Below, piece by piece: positions 8,995-17,092 of a stretch of 38,987 bases of DNA; position 1 is the stretch's first letter, and each line of letters starts with the position of its first letter. A program made the translations under genes and the position numbers. The notes under the pieces are model-generated. The model searched no databases. It worked only from the letters and a program-made list of their open reading frames with translations, and was not told the DNA's origin. The stretch comes from an uncultured Desulfotomaculum sp. Lineage in GTDB: Bacteria > Bacillota > Desulfotomaculia > Desulfotomaculales > Desulfotomaculaceae. The stretch spans positions 1 through 38,987 of the forward strand of contig CAMKDG010000021.1 of the NCBI GenBank assembly GCA_946411205.1. The letters are read 5' to 3'.

Positions 8995-9738
8995 TTAGAG
9001 TTTTAACCAATAGGAACTGCCGTCCGGGGTGCGATCCATAAAACCATATTCAACCAACAAACGGCGTAATAGGGCATAATCGCTATAAAAGTGTTTAAGC
9101 CGGGTATTTACTTCTTCTTCCGTGTATTTTTTATTGGCCGTAAATTTGGCTGCCAAAACCCGTAAAATAGCAACACGCTTTTTCTCTTTAAGCGGAAAAG
9201 CAGCCAGAGGACCGCTTAGCCCTTGTTTAAAGTAAGCTTTGACTATTTTTTCGCTCTCTTGTTCGGTAATGGCAAAACGGTTGTCAGCTTTCATAAAGGG
9301 ATTATTTTTGGGTACTTGTTCCCCCAAGAGTTCCATCAGGGCTAAAAAGATTTTAGCCTGTTTTTGTTTCTCCCGTAAAGTGAAGCGGTGGTTACGAATG
9401 GTTGAGTTGCTACCGGTATTGAGGGCTTTGGCCACCTCTTGGTCGCTATAGCCTTCATAAAAAAGTTCTAACAGGGTTTTCTGATGCTCGGTTAAGCCCG
9501 TTATCTTTTTATCCAAGTTCAACAGAAAGTGAAAGGTGGAGCGGTGTTCTTGGGCAATGTGGTATTGAATGAATTTCTTTGCCTCAAATAATTGATCGTG
9601 ACAGGGATAGATGATGCCGTTAGAGAAGCTTTCCCCACAGATGAGGCAAATAAACTCATCGCTGTCTGGTTTATAAACATAGCCCTGTTTGATATCCTGT
9701 AGGGAAGTCTGCCAAAAAAGATCGGGTAAATCAGCCAT
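8995..9738 (-). CDS. Putative transcriptional regulator with a zinc-finger-like start, LuxR-type helix-turn-helix and DUF2087 domain
   Basis: 247 residues. The N-terminus has Cys31-x2-Cys34, then Cys46 with His47 and a YHIAQEH pair, a plausible zinc site. Residues about 82-115 read like a LuxR/sigma-70 region 4 helix-turn-helix (LTEHQKTLLELFYEGYSDQEVAKAL). Residues about 148-247 resemble DUF2087, a C-terminal domain of small bacterial regulators, ending in LLVEYGFMDRTPDGSSYW. It is a single gene divergent from topB, with GAGGTG nine bases upstream of the ATG. Direct repeats in the divergent gap could be its operator. Its target genes and signal are unknown. Confidence 0.7.
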   Translation of the reverse strand: MADLPDLFWQTSLQDIKQGYVYKPDSDEFICLICGESFSNGIIYPCHDQLFEAKKFIQYHIAQEHRSTFHFLLNLDKKITGLTEHQKTLLELFYEGYSDQEVAKALNTGSNSTIRNHRFTLREKQKQAKIFLALMELLGEQVPKNNPFMKADNRFAITEQESEKIVKAYFKQGLSGPLAAFPLKEKKRVAILRVLAAKFTANKKYTEEEVNTRLKHFYSDYALLRRLLVEYGFMDRTPDGSSYWLKL

Positions 9739-9789
9739 TTTACAAACACCTCTATGGTATACTTTAATTATATAGACATTATAAAATAA

Positions 9790-9830
9790 TGTTTATATAA
9801 AATCAAACAAATTACTTACTTTGTTTATAT
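9790..9830. repeat. Direct TGTTTATAT repeats in the divergent intergenic region
   Basis: TGTTTATAT occurs at 9790-9798 and 9822-9830, start-to-start 32 bases (about three helical turns), in a very AT-rich gap between the DUF2087 regulator gene and topB. They are candidate operator half-sites. Confidence 0.3.
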
Positions 9831-9869
9831 GATAAGTAAATAAAAAGTGTCTTTGGCAGGAGCGTAAAA

Positions 9870-9898
9870 TTGACAATTTAGAAATGACCTATTACTAT
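9870..9898 (+). promoter_or_regulatory. Sigma-A promoter for topB
   Basis: TTGACA at 9870-9875 and TACTAT at 9893-9898 are separated by 17 bases. Predicted transcription start is near 9905, 65 bases before the topB ATG. Confidence 0.6.
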
Positions 9899-9969
9899 TA
9901 TGGGATAAAAAGCAAAAGGTAAAGGCCGATGGCCAAGCAATGGAAGAGATTATTGAAAGGATTTTTACG

Positions 9970-12156
9970 ATGAGCAAAACATTGGTGTTAGCTGAAAAAC
10001 CTTCGGTGGGCAGAGATTTAGCTAGGGTATTGCATTGCCACCAAAAAGGGTTTGGCTATTTAGAGGGAGATAAATATATTGTCACTTGGGCACTGGGGCA
10101 TTTAGTAACCCTGGCAGACCCCGATGTCTACGATGCAAAATACAGTGCTTGGCGCATGGAGGATCTGCCGATGCTTCCTGCACCCCTTAAGCTGGTTGTT
10201 ATCAAGCAAAGTGGCAAACAATTTAGTGCTGTCACCTCACAAATGAATCGAAAAGATGTAGGGGAGATTGTTATTGCCACCGATGCCGGCCGGGAAGGAG
10301 AACTGGTGGCCCGGTGGATTCTCGAAAAGGCCAAGGTAAAAAAACCCCTCAAGCGTTTGTGGATTTCCTCCGTTACCGATAAAGCGATTCAACAGGGCTT
10401 TAAAAATTTAAAAAGCGGCAGTGAATATGTCAATCTTTATGCCTCGGCGGTGGCTCGGGCTGAAGCAGATTGGTTGGTGGGGATTAATGCCACCCGCACC
10501 CTAACCTGTAAGCATAATGCCCAACTTTCCTGTGGCCGGGTGCAAACCCCTACCTTAGCCATGATTGCCCAAAGGGAAGAGGAGATCAAAAACTTTAAGC
10601 CCAAAACCTTCTATGGGATAACGGCTCAAGCAGAAAAAGTGAAACTTACCTGGCAAAATCGTCAAACCAAGGATAGTAGAACCTTTGATGAAAAAAGCTG
10701 TGATGCTATTTTAAAAGCCAGCTCCAATCAGAAGGCTCAGGTGGTAGAGGTAGAAAGGGCCTATAAGAAAACCTATGCGCCACCCCTATACGACTTAACA
10801 GAACTGCAACGGGAGGCCAACCGGATTTTTGGCTACTCTGCCAAGGAAACCCTTTCCATTATGCAAAAGTTGTACGAACAGCATAAGCTGCTCACCTATC
10901 CGCGGACCGATTCGCGATTTATTTCTTCGGATATGGTGGAGACTTTGCGGGACCGGGTGGAGGCCTGCGGTGTAAACCCCTATAGTAAAATTGCTTTTAA
11001 GATTTTAAAAGGCTCGATTAAGGGTAACAAAAATTTTGTTGATGACAGTAAAGTTACCGATCACCATGCCATTATTCCTACGGAACAGCCGGTTATTTTG
11101 AGTGCTTTACAGGATAAAGAGAGAAAAATATACGATTTGGTGGTTAAGCGTTTTTTAGCTGTGCTATCTCTTCCCGGTGAGTATGAACAAACAACGATCA
11201 AAGCAAAAATTGGGGAAGAACTATTTATCGCTAAGGGGAAAAGAATCTTAGCCCAGGGTTGGCAAGAGATTTACGAAGCAGACCAGCGGGAAGAGAACCC
11301 GGCCGAGGAAGTTAAAGAACAACTATTGCCCGCCCTGCAAAAAGGGGACAGCTTACGGATTATCTCCTTAACTAAAACCAGCGGGGAAACCAAACCACCG
11401 GAGCCCTTTACTGAAGGCAGTTTACTTTCTGCCATGGAAAACCCGGTTAGATATATGACGAATGAAAATAGTGAATTAATTAAGACCCTAGGAAAAACCG
11501 GGGGCTTGGGAACGGTGGCCACCCGGGCGGATATTATTGAAAAACTTTTCAATAACTTCTTAATCGAGAAGAAAGAGAAACATATATTGATTACCTCCAA
11601 GGGTAAACAGCTGCTAGAGCTGGTGCCTAGCGATTTAAAATCCCCGGCCTTAACTGCGACCTGGGAACAGAAGCTGGAGGCCATTGCCAAAGGAGCCCTC
11701 TGCAAAGAGCTTTTTATCGAAGAGATGCGGGGCTATGCTCGGACGGTGGTCAATGAAATTAAGAATACCGAGCAGAAGTTCCGGCATGATAACCTGACCG
11801 GGGAAAAGTGCCCGGAATGTGGCAAGCGCATGCTTGAGGTAAATGGTAAAAAAGGAAAAATGTTGGTCTGTCAAGACAGAGATTGTGGCTATCGCAAGGG
11901 TGTTAGCAGAACCAGCAACGCCCGCTGCCCCAATTGCCATAAAAAATTAGAACTGTATGGCGAGGGAGAAGGCCAAATTTTTGTCTGTAAGTGTGGTTAC
12001 CGGGAAAAGCTTACCGCTTTTCAAGACAGACGGCAAGGGGATAAAAACAGTATTTCTAAAAAAGAAGCAGCAAAGTACCTTAAACAAAACAATGCCAACG
12101 AGCAATTAATCAATCCGGCTTTGGCAGAGGCTTTGGCCAAACTAAAGCTAAAGTAG
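9970..12156 (+). CDS. topB: DNA topoisomerase III (type IA)
   Basis: A 728-residue type IA topoisomerase that relaxes and decatenates DNA through a 5'-phosphotyrosine link. The N-terminus is a Toprim domain (LVLAEKPSVGRDLARVL; later DAGREGELVARW). Tyr310 in LTYPRTDSRFIS is the catalytic tyrosine. The TopB-type body is followed by C-terminal zinc-ribbon segments (CPECGKRM, CQDRDCGY, CPNCHKK, CKCGY), likely two DNA-binding fingers. The start is placed at ATG 9970 (MSKTLVLAEKPSVG), which has GAAAGG nine bases upstream; an in-frame ATG at 9940 would add ten unconserved residues. The gene stands alone after its own promoter. Confidence 0.92.
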   Translation: MSKTLVLAEKPSVGRDLARVLHCHQKGFGYLEGDKYIVTWALGHLVTLADPDVYDAKYSAWRMEDLPMLPAPLKLVVIKQSGKQFSAVTSQMNRKDVGEIVIATDAGREGELVARWILEKAKVKKPLKRLWISSVTDKAIQQGFKNLKSGSEYVNLYASAVARAEADWLVGINATRTLTCKHNAQLSCGRVQTPTLAMIAQREEEIKNFKPKTFYGITAQAEKVKLTWQNRQTKDSRTFDEKSCDAILKASSNQKAQVVEVERAYKKTYAPPLYDLTELQREANRIFGYSAKETLSIMQKLYEQHKLLTYPRTDSRFISSDMVETLRDRVEACGVNPYSKIAFKILKGSIKGNKNFVDDSKVTDHHAIIPTEQPVILSALQDKERKIYDLVVKRFLAVLSLPGEYEQTTIKAKIGEELFIAKGKRILAQGWQEIYEADQREENPAEEVKEQLLPALQKGDSLRIISLTKTSGETKPPEPFTEGSLLSAMENPVRYMTNENSELIKTLGKTGGLGTVATRADIIEKLFNNFLIEKKEKHILITSKGKQLLELVPSDLKSPALTATWEQKLEAIAKGALCKELFIEEMRGYARTVVNEIKNTEQKFRHDNLTGEKCPECGKRMLEVNGKKGKMLVCQDRDCGYRKGVSRTSNARCPNCHKKLELYGEGEGQIFVCKCGYREKLTAFQDRRQGDKNSISKKEAAKYLKQNNANEQLINPALAEALAKLKLK

Positions 12157-12248
12157 AAAGAATCCTGATAAGTTAGCAGGAAGAAATGAAATTCGGTGTA
12201 ATACTAGTTTTAGAAACGATATAATTATCTTGCAGGAGGCTGGCGTAA

Positions 12249-12668
12249 TTGGAATTTAAAAAGTTTGGCAGTAAATATGTGGTGAGACTGGATAAAGGGG
12301 ACGAGATCATCGAATCCTTAAAAAACCTATGCCAAGAAAATGCTATTCGTTTAGGAACGGTTTCCGGTATTGGTGCAGTCAATCGGGTTAAGATTGGCTT
12401 GTTTGAAACCAGTACCAAAGAATATCACTCGGTGGAATTAAACAAAGATATGGAGATTACCGGATTAGTCGGTAATATATCGGAGATGAACGGAGAAGTT
12501 TACCTCCATCTGCATGCAACTTTGTCCGATAGCACCTATAATGCCTTTGGCGGTCACTTAAATGTAGCTGTCATCAGTGCTACAGGAGAAATTATTGTGG
12601 ATGCCATTGAAGGAACTGTGGATCGGGAGTTTAGCCAAGAGATTGGCTTAAATCTACTGAAATTTTAA
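12249..12668 (+). CDS. PPC (DUF296) domain protein
   Basis: A 139-residue protein made of one PPC/DUF296 domain, the fold found in plant AHL DNA-binding proteins and in stand-alone prokaryotic proteins. The typical blocks are present: a basic start, the TVSGIGAV strand, HLHATLSD and AFGGHL, whose clustered histidines form the putative metal site of bacterial members. It starts with TTG at 12249, supported by AGGAGG at 12234-12239 with nine bases of spacing. A TATAAT at 12220-12225 may be its -10. Bacterial members are annotated as DNA-binding, but the function is not established. Confidence 0.8.
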   Translation: MEFKKFGSKYVVRLDKGDEIIESLKNLCQENAIRLGTVSGIGAVNRVKIGLFETSTKEYHSVELNKDMEITGLVGNISEMNGEVYLHLHATLSDSTYNAFGGHLNVAVISATGEIIVDAIEGTVDREFSQEIGLNLLKF

Positions 12669-12686
12669 TCATAGATAGAGTAGCAT

Positions 12687-12715
12687 ACCCTGTGGTCGGT
12701 TGACGGCCGCAGGGT
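12687..12715 (+). terminator. Hairpin after the PPC-domain gene
   Basis: ACCCTGTGG (12687-12695) pairs with CCGCAGGGT (12707-12715) with one G-U pair. The trailing T-run is short. Confidence 0.45.
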
Positions 12716-12793
12716 GTTTCTATAATAAATCCGTCCGCCCTGGTGCATAGTAAGTAAAAATACCTCTACTACCTCTGAAAGGAGAATACGTAC

Positions 12794-13267
12794 ATGCTCG
12801 ACAACGATAACCAAAGTAAAGCAAGCGTAAAGCAAGCTCAACCAAGTAAGGACGACATCAAAAGAAGGCTCACTGACATGCAATTTGAAGTAACACAAAA
12901 CAATGCTACTGAACCACCCTTTCGCAACGAATACTGGGATAACAAACGGCAAGGAATTTATGTGGATATCGTATCTGGTGAACCCCTTTTCAGTTCACTG
13001 GATAAATTTGATTCCGGTTGTGGTTGGCCAAGTTTTACGAAGCCACTGCATCATGAAGGAATGAAAGAGCTAACCGACCGCAGCCATGGTATGCATCGGA
13101 CGGAGGTACGGAGTAAACAAGGGGATTCCCATCTGGGACATGTCTTTAATGACGGCCCTGCCCCCAAGGGATTACGGTACTGCATCAACTCTGCGGCCCT
13201 GCGGTTTATCCCCAAGGAGGAATTAGAAAAGGAAGGATATGGACAGTATCTGACTTACTTCCAATAA
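12794..13267 (+). CDS. msrB: Peptide-methionine (R)-S-oxide reductase MsrB
   Basis: A 157-residue repair enzyme that reduces methionine-R-sulfoxide in proteins, using thioredoxin. The conserved blocks are [34 protein letters not shown] (Cys76), [22 protein letters not shown] and [11 protein letters not shown], whose Cys130 is the catalytic cysteine. The paired CxxC zinc motifs of some MsrB forms are absent, so this is a zinc-free type like that of Bacillus subtilis. A hydrophilic stretch of about 20 residues precedes the domain. AGGAG lies nine bases before the ATG. There is no MsrA partner next to it. Confidence 0.92.
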   Translation: MLDNDNQSKASVKQAQPSKDDIKRRLTDMQFEVTQNNATEPPFRNEYWDNKRQGIYVDIVSGEPLFSSLDKFDSGCGWPSFTKPLHHEGMKELTDRSHGMHRTEVRSKQGDSHLGHVFNDGPAPKGLRYCINSAALRFIPKEELEKEGYGQYLTYFQ

Positions 13268-13335
13268 ATTACAGACACGCTCTTTTCTTTCCCAGCATAT
13301 ACTGCAATAGGATGATTATGCGGGAGGGAAAATCT

Positions 13336-13893
13336 ATGGTCTTTTATAGGAAGGTTTATGCTCAGAAAAGCTATCGTTTTATTGAAGCGGCAGAATGTTG
13401 TCCCTATCTATCGGACCGGCATTGCGATTTGCGAAAACACAATGTCTGTGATACGGATAATCATCATTATAAAAAGAACTGTTGTACATCCCGTTACTAT
13501 GATAGATGCAGCAATTTTGCAAATGAAGTTCGGGTGATTAGACCCAACAGGTATTTCAAAACCTCCTATAGCTGCCCGTATTCACTCGATGGTTACTGTG
13601 AACTAAGGGGAATTAGCGTATTCGAAAAGAATCGGACCTTTTATCGCCATGCCTGTAGCACTACAGATTACGCCAGAAAATGCCCTTACTATATTGGCAA
13701 AATTGCTAAGATCAAATGTAGAACCCCGAAAACAATTCATGGCTGTTGCCCCTATAAAGAGGATGACTGGTGCAAAATAAGGAAGACTAAGATAAAAGGC
13801 CGTTCTGGAGGGTTTTACGATCATACCTGTTGTAAGTCAAATTACGTAAAATCCTGTCCCTATTACATGGAAGCGGAGTGCGGCAGCGACTAA
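13336..13893 (+). CDS. Unrecognised cysteine-rich protein with three 58-residue C-x7-C-x18-C-x8-C repeats
   Basis: I do not recognise this 185-residue protein. From GTG-independent ATG 13336 it has cysteines at 22/30/49/58, 80/88/107/116 and 138/146/165/174: three repeats with identical C-x7-C-x18-C-x8-C spacing and a constant 21-residue linker. Each repeat also keeps CPY at its start, [LI]R two residues after the second Cys, an aromatic-Tyr-x-[KH] before the third Cys and a Tyr between the last two. Four cysteines per repeat plus a His/Lys suggest one metal site each, probably zinc, but this is inference. There is no signal peptide or membrane segment. GGGAGGG seven bases before ATG 13336 favours that start over the in-frame ATG at 13312. 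The gene stands alone. Confidence 0.75.
   Translation: MVFYRKVYAQKSYRFIEAAECCPYLSDRHCDLRKHNVCDTDNHHYKKNCCTSRYYDRCSNFANEVRVIRPNRYFKTSYSCPYSLDGYCELRGISVFEKNRTFYRHACSTTDYARKCPYYIGKIAKIKCRTPKTIHGCCPYKEDDWCKIRKTKIKGRSGGFYDHTCCKSNYVKSCPYYMEAECGSD
13399..13857 (+). repeat. Three tandem coding repeats with 174-bp period
   Basis: Cys-to-Cys blocks occupy 13399-13509, 13573-13683 and 13747-13857, each 111 bases long and 174 bases apart. Conservation is at protein level; the nucleotide sequences have diverged, so the duplication is old. Confidence 0.75.
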
Positions 13894-13946
13894 CTGGGAA
13901 AACTAGTCCGTAGGGCTGTTGCATAAATGAATTGATGATGTGTCTC

Positions 13947-14028
13947 GTAGGGGCGGCCTATGGTCGTCCGCTATTTTGATCCTGTAGCCCGCAGGTAGTT
14001 CATTCGGACGAACAAAGTTCGCCCCTAC
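13947..14028. repeat. MITE-like intergenic inverted repeat
   Basis: GTAGGGGCG (13947-13955) and CGCCCCTAC (14020-14028) are perfect terminal inverted repeats of an 82-base element. The right half also holds a small CGAAC-AAA-GTTCG-like stem. Elements with GTAGGGGCG ends are a familiar type of dispersed intergenic repeat in Firmicutes and cyanobacteria. No coding capacity is present. Confidence 0.5.
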
Positions 14029-14035
14029 TCCAAGA

Positions 14036-14085
14036 AAGAAGTGTCGCAAAAAGTAGTGATATGCGACACTTCTTGTCGTTTTTAT
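14036..14085 (+). terminator. Rho-independent terminator downstream of the cysteine-rich gene
   Basis: A perfect 13-bp stem (AAGAAGTGTCGCA at 14036-14048 with TGCGACACTTCTT at 14062-14074) is followed by a T-rich run to about 14084. Confidence 0.75.
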
Positions 14086-14188
14086 GAAAAATTGGCATAT
14101 ACTACGATTTTCTATTAGAATTAAGAATGAAAAGAATATGGAATCAAAATAATATTTGCGAGTAAAAATTACCGATGGGGGGAGCGTT

Positions 14189-15304
14189 ATGGTAGATCCG
14201 AGAATTGTGACGCTGGCTAAAAATTTAGTAAGATATTCCTGTGAAGTAAAACCGGGAGAAAAGGTTCTCATTGAAAATATTGGTCTGGAATTACCTCTGA
14301 TAAAAGAATTGGTCAATGAAGTATACCAAGCCGGGGGCCTGCCCTTTACATCCATAAAAAATAACTCGGTGGAAAGAGCCCTGCTGCTGGGGGCCACTGC
14401 AGAGCAAATGAAAATCAGGGCTGAATATGAGGCAGCTGAAATGCGGCAAATGGATGCCTACATTGGTATTCGCTCCGGTGATAATGCTTCGGAACTTTCC
14501 GATGTGCCGCCAGAAAAAATGGAACTGTACTTTAAACACTACTGGAATAAGGTGCATGGGGAAATTAGAGTGAATCAAACCAAGTGGGTGGTGCTGCGCT
14601 ATCCCTCACCTTCCATGGCCCAGTTGGCCAATACCAGTACGGAAGCTTTTGAAGACTACTATTTTAAAGTGTGTAATTTAGATTACGCCAAAATGTCCAA
14701 GGCCATGGACCCCCTAGTAGAACTTATGCAGAAAACTGATCAAGTAAAAATTTTCGGACAGGGAACGGATTTAACCTTCTCCATTAAAGAGTTACCTGGC
14801 ATTAAATGTGCCGGGAAAAGAAATATCCCCGATGGAGAAGTATATACCGCCCCGGTGAGGGATTCCGTTAACGGCTATATCACCTACAATACCCCGGCTG
14901 TATATCAGGGCTTTACCTATGAAAATATCCGGCTGGAATTTGCCCAAGGCAAAATTATCAAAGCGACTGCTAACGACTCAGAAAGAATCAACAAGGTCTT
15001 TGCTACCGATGAAGGTGCCCGTTATATCGGGGAATTTGCTCTGGGAGTTAACCCATTTATTACCAAGCCGATGAAGGATACCCTGTTTGATGAGAAGATT
15101 GCCGGGTCCCTTCATTTTACGCCGGGCAGTGCCTATGAAAAATGCAACAACGGTAACAAATCCGCCATTCATTGGGATTTAGTCTATATTCAAACCCCGG
15201 AATTTGGCGGCGGTGAGATTTACTTTGATGATGTACTTATTCGGCAGGACGGTAGGTTTGTTTTGCCGGAACTAGCTGGGTTGAATCCAGAGAATCTAAA
15301 ATAG
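14189..15304 (+). CDS. M29-family aminopeptidase
   Basis: A 371-residue cytoplasmic metallo-aminopeptidase of the thermophilic aminopeptidase T/AmpS (M29) family, which removes N-terminal residues from peptides using two metal ions. Recognisable blocks are the N-terminal LAKNLVRYSCEVKPGEKVLIE, the GKRNIPDGEVYTAPVRDSVNG segment with a metal-ligand glutamate, IGEFALGVNPFI, and the C-terminal HFTPGSAYEKCNNGNKSAIHWDLV with the ligand histidines. The start is placed at ATG 14189 behind GGGGGGAG (14177-14184); an earlier in-frame TTG at 14156 would add eleven unconserved residues. It is a single gene between two terminators. Confidence 0.88.
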   Translation: MVDPRIVTLAKNLVRYSCEVKPGEKVLIENIGLELPLIKELVNEVYQAGGLPFTSIKNNSVERALLLGATAEQMKIRAEYEAAEMRQMDAYIGIRSGDNASELSDVPPEKMELYFKHYWNKVHGEIRVNQTKWVVLRYPSPSMAQLANTSTEAFEDYYFKVCNLDYAKMSKAMDPLVELMQKTDQVKIFGQGTDLTFSIKELPGIKCAGKRNIPDGEVYTAPVRDSVNGYITYNTPAVYQGFTYENIRLEFAQGKIIKATANDSERINKVFATDEGARYIGEFALGVNPFITKPMKDTLFDEKIAGSLHFTPGSAYEKCNNGNKSAIHWDLVYIQTPEFGGGEIYFDDVLIRQDGRFVLPELAGLNPENLK

Positions 15305-15316
15305 CGAAGAAGTTCT

Positions 15317-15357
15317 GGCCTGCATAGTAAATTGACATACCATGCAGGCCTTTTATT
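15317..15357 (+). terminator. Rho-independent terminator after the aminopeptidase gene
   Basis: GGCCTGCAT (15317-15325) pairs with ATGCAGGCC (15342-15350), followed by TTTTATTT. Confidence 0.8.
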
Positions 15358-15561
15358 TCTGGGATTGAGCTATTGCCGGCAAATTCATGTTTGTATACCT
15401 AATTCACATAGCAGGATTTTTCATCTCTCACAGAAAATATAATATGTATAACTAATTGACATCAGTGGGACTTAATTTTTTAACTTTACTGAAATATTAA
15501 TAAAGGAGGGAATTAGAAACGGCTCTTGTAAGAAATAAAAAATGAAAAAGGGAGAGGAAGA

Positions 15562-16563
15562 ATGTTGTTGAAAATGAAAAAAAGAGGGTTTGCTTTACTG
15601 GCGATTGTAACGCTGCTAGCACTTATGGTTACTGGTTGCGGTGGTGCTAAGTCTGAAGGTGATAAAGCTGGCGGTGATAAGCCTGCTGCGGCCGAAAAGA
15701 AATTCTTTAACATTGCCACCGGCGGTACTGCCGGTGTGTATTATCCCCTAGGCGGTGCCATTGCGGAAATCCTTAATAAAAATATTGCCGGTGCGAATGC
15801 TAAGGTACAATCCACCGGTGCTTCGGTAGCTAATGTTAACATGCTAACCCAGGGCAGCGTACAAGTTGCTTTTGTGCAAAACGATATTGCCTATTATGCT
15901 GCCAATGGTAGTGAAATGTTTAAAGATAAAAAGGTTGATAGCTTAAAGGCTTTGGCCACCATCTATCCAGAAACAGTGCAACTGGTAACCCTGGAAAAGA
16001 GCGGTATCAAAAGTGTGGCTGACCTAAAGGGTAAAAAAGTGGCTATCGGTGCTGCCGGCAGCAGTGTTACTGCTAACGCCAAGCACGTATTAGAAGCCAA
16101 TGACATGACCTTTGAAGACATTAATGAACAGTATCTGTCCTTTGCTGAAGCTGCCAGTGGCCTAAAAGACAACAATATTGATGCTGCCTTCGTAACTGCC
16201 GGCGTGCCTACGGCTGCTATCCAGGATATTATTGCTCAGCATAAAGTGGTAGTGGTTCCCGTTACCGCTGAAATGGCAGACAAAATGATTGCTAAATATC
16301 CCTTCTACACCAAAGTAGTGATTCCCGCCGATGCTTATAAACAGGCCAAAGATGTTGAAACCGTTGGCACAAAGGCTATGCTGGTGGTAACCGACCAGAT
16401 GGATGAGCAAACTGCCTACGATATTACCAAAGCGGTCTTTACCCATGTTGATCAATTAAAAGCGGCCCATGCTGTAGGCCAGTACATTAGCAAAGAAAAT
16501 GCCAAGGATGGTGTTTCCATTCCCCTGCACCCCGGTGCCGAAAAATTCTTTAACGAAAAATAA
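15562..16563 (+). CDS. TAXI-family TRAP transporter substrate-binding lipoprotein
   Basis: A 333-residue extracytoplasmic binding protein. A basic start and hydrophobic stretch lead to the lipobox VTGC (Cys26), then an Ala/Lys/Gly-rich linker. The mature domain starts with FFNIATGGTAGVYYPLGGAIAEILNK, the hallmark of TAXI proteins, and continues with GSVQVAFVQNDIAYYA, DLKGKKVAIGAAGSSV and AAFVTAGVPTAAI. It delivers its ligand to the fused permease encoded two genes downstream. Characterised TAXI systems take up small organic acids such as glutamate; the ligand here is not predictable. A TTGACA at 15456-15461 lies in the 200-base upstream gap, without a good -10. Confidence 0.9.
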   Translation: MLLKMKKRGFALLAIVTLLALMVTGCGGAKSEGDKAGGDKPAAAEKKFFNIATGGTAGVYYPLGGAIAEILNKNIAGANAKVQSTGASVANVNMLTQGSVQVAFVQNDIAYYAANGSEMFKDKKVDSLKALATIYPETVQLVTLEKSGIKSVADLKGKKVAIGAAGSSVTANAKHVLEANDMTFEDINEQYLSFAEAASGLKDNNIDAAFVTAGVPTAAIQDIIAQHKVVVVPVTAEMADKMIAKYPFYTKVVIPADAYKQAKDVETVGTKAMLVVTDQMDEQTAYDITKAVFTHVDQLKAAHAVGQYISKENAKDGVSIPLHPGAEKFFNEK

Positions 16564-16582
16564 GATTTAACGGGTGATAACC

Positions 16583-17089
16583 ATGAATAAGCAACGGGCC
16601 AAAAGGCTTCTCCTAGGGCTGTTGCTGGCAAGTTTTTTAATGCTCTTTTTATTGCCGCTGCCCACCCTATTGGTGGGGGAACAGCAGGGTGCCACGGTGC
16701 TGGCAATCCCCCTGGTGCTAGACAAATCATTTACCTATGAATATCTACATTCGGTTCTCAAAACCCCGGTGCAGGAAAATTTTGTTCTTGCACCGGGCAA
16801 TGATTTATTGCTAGAATCTACATGTTATCAATCATTAGGAGTGGGAACCCCCTTTTTACCAGGGGAAGGTGAATTGGAAAATCACAATGGGCTGTATGTT
16901 CTTAAGGGTCAGAACCGCATATTCCACCAATTAAACCTGGGCCTGGTAGACTTTACAGAGCAAGTAATACTATACCGAGGAACCAGATATGAATTGGCAG
17001 ACTTTTTTACATCAGGCTCGTTGATTGAATTACAGGTTAAGAATGTAACCTTTGCCAAGTTTATTTGGCTAACCCTAGAAAGGAGATAG
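16583..17089 (+). CDS. DUF1850 protein of a TRAP-TAXI operon
   Basis: A 168-residue protein with one N-terminal membrane segment (about residues 9-28) and an otherwise extracytoplasmic part. Its length, the HSVLKTPVQENFVL motif and its place between TAXI binding protein and fused permease identify it as a DUF1850 protein, a regular member of such operons with unproven function. The ATG at 16583 follows GGGTG; an in-frame GTG at 16574 is less likely. It lies 19 bases after the binding-protein gene and 3 bases before the permease gene, so the three are one transcript. Confidence 0.75.
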   Translation: MNKQRAKRLLLGLLLASFLMLFLLPLPTLLVGEQQGATVLAIPLVLDKSFTYEYLHSVLKTPVQENFVLAPGNDLLLESTCYQSLGVGTPFLPGEGELENHNGLYVLKGQNRIFHQLNLGLVDFTEQVILYRGTRYELADFFTSGSLIELQVKNVTFAKFIWLTLERR

Positions 17090-17092
17090 AAT

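Noticed and set aside
13336-13893. Cysteine-rich protein as a polyferredoxin
   Set aside because: No CxxCxxC motif is present; the wide 7-18-8 spacing does not fit 4Fe-4S ferredoxin clusters.
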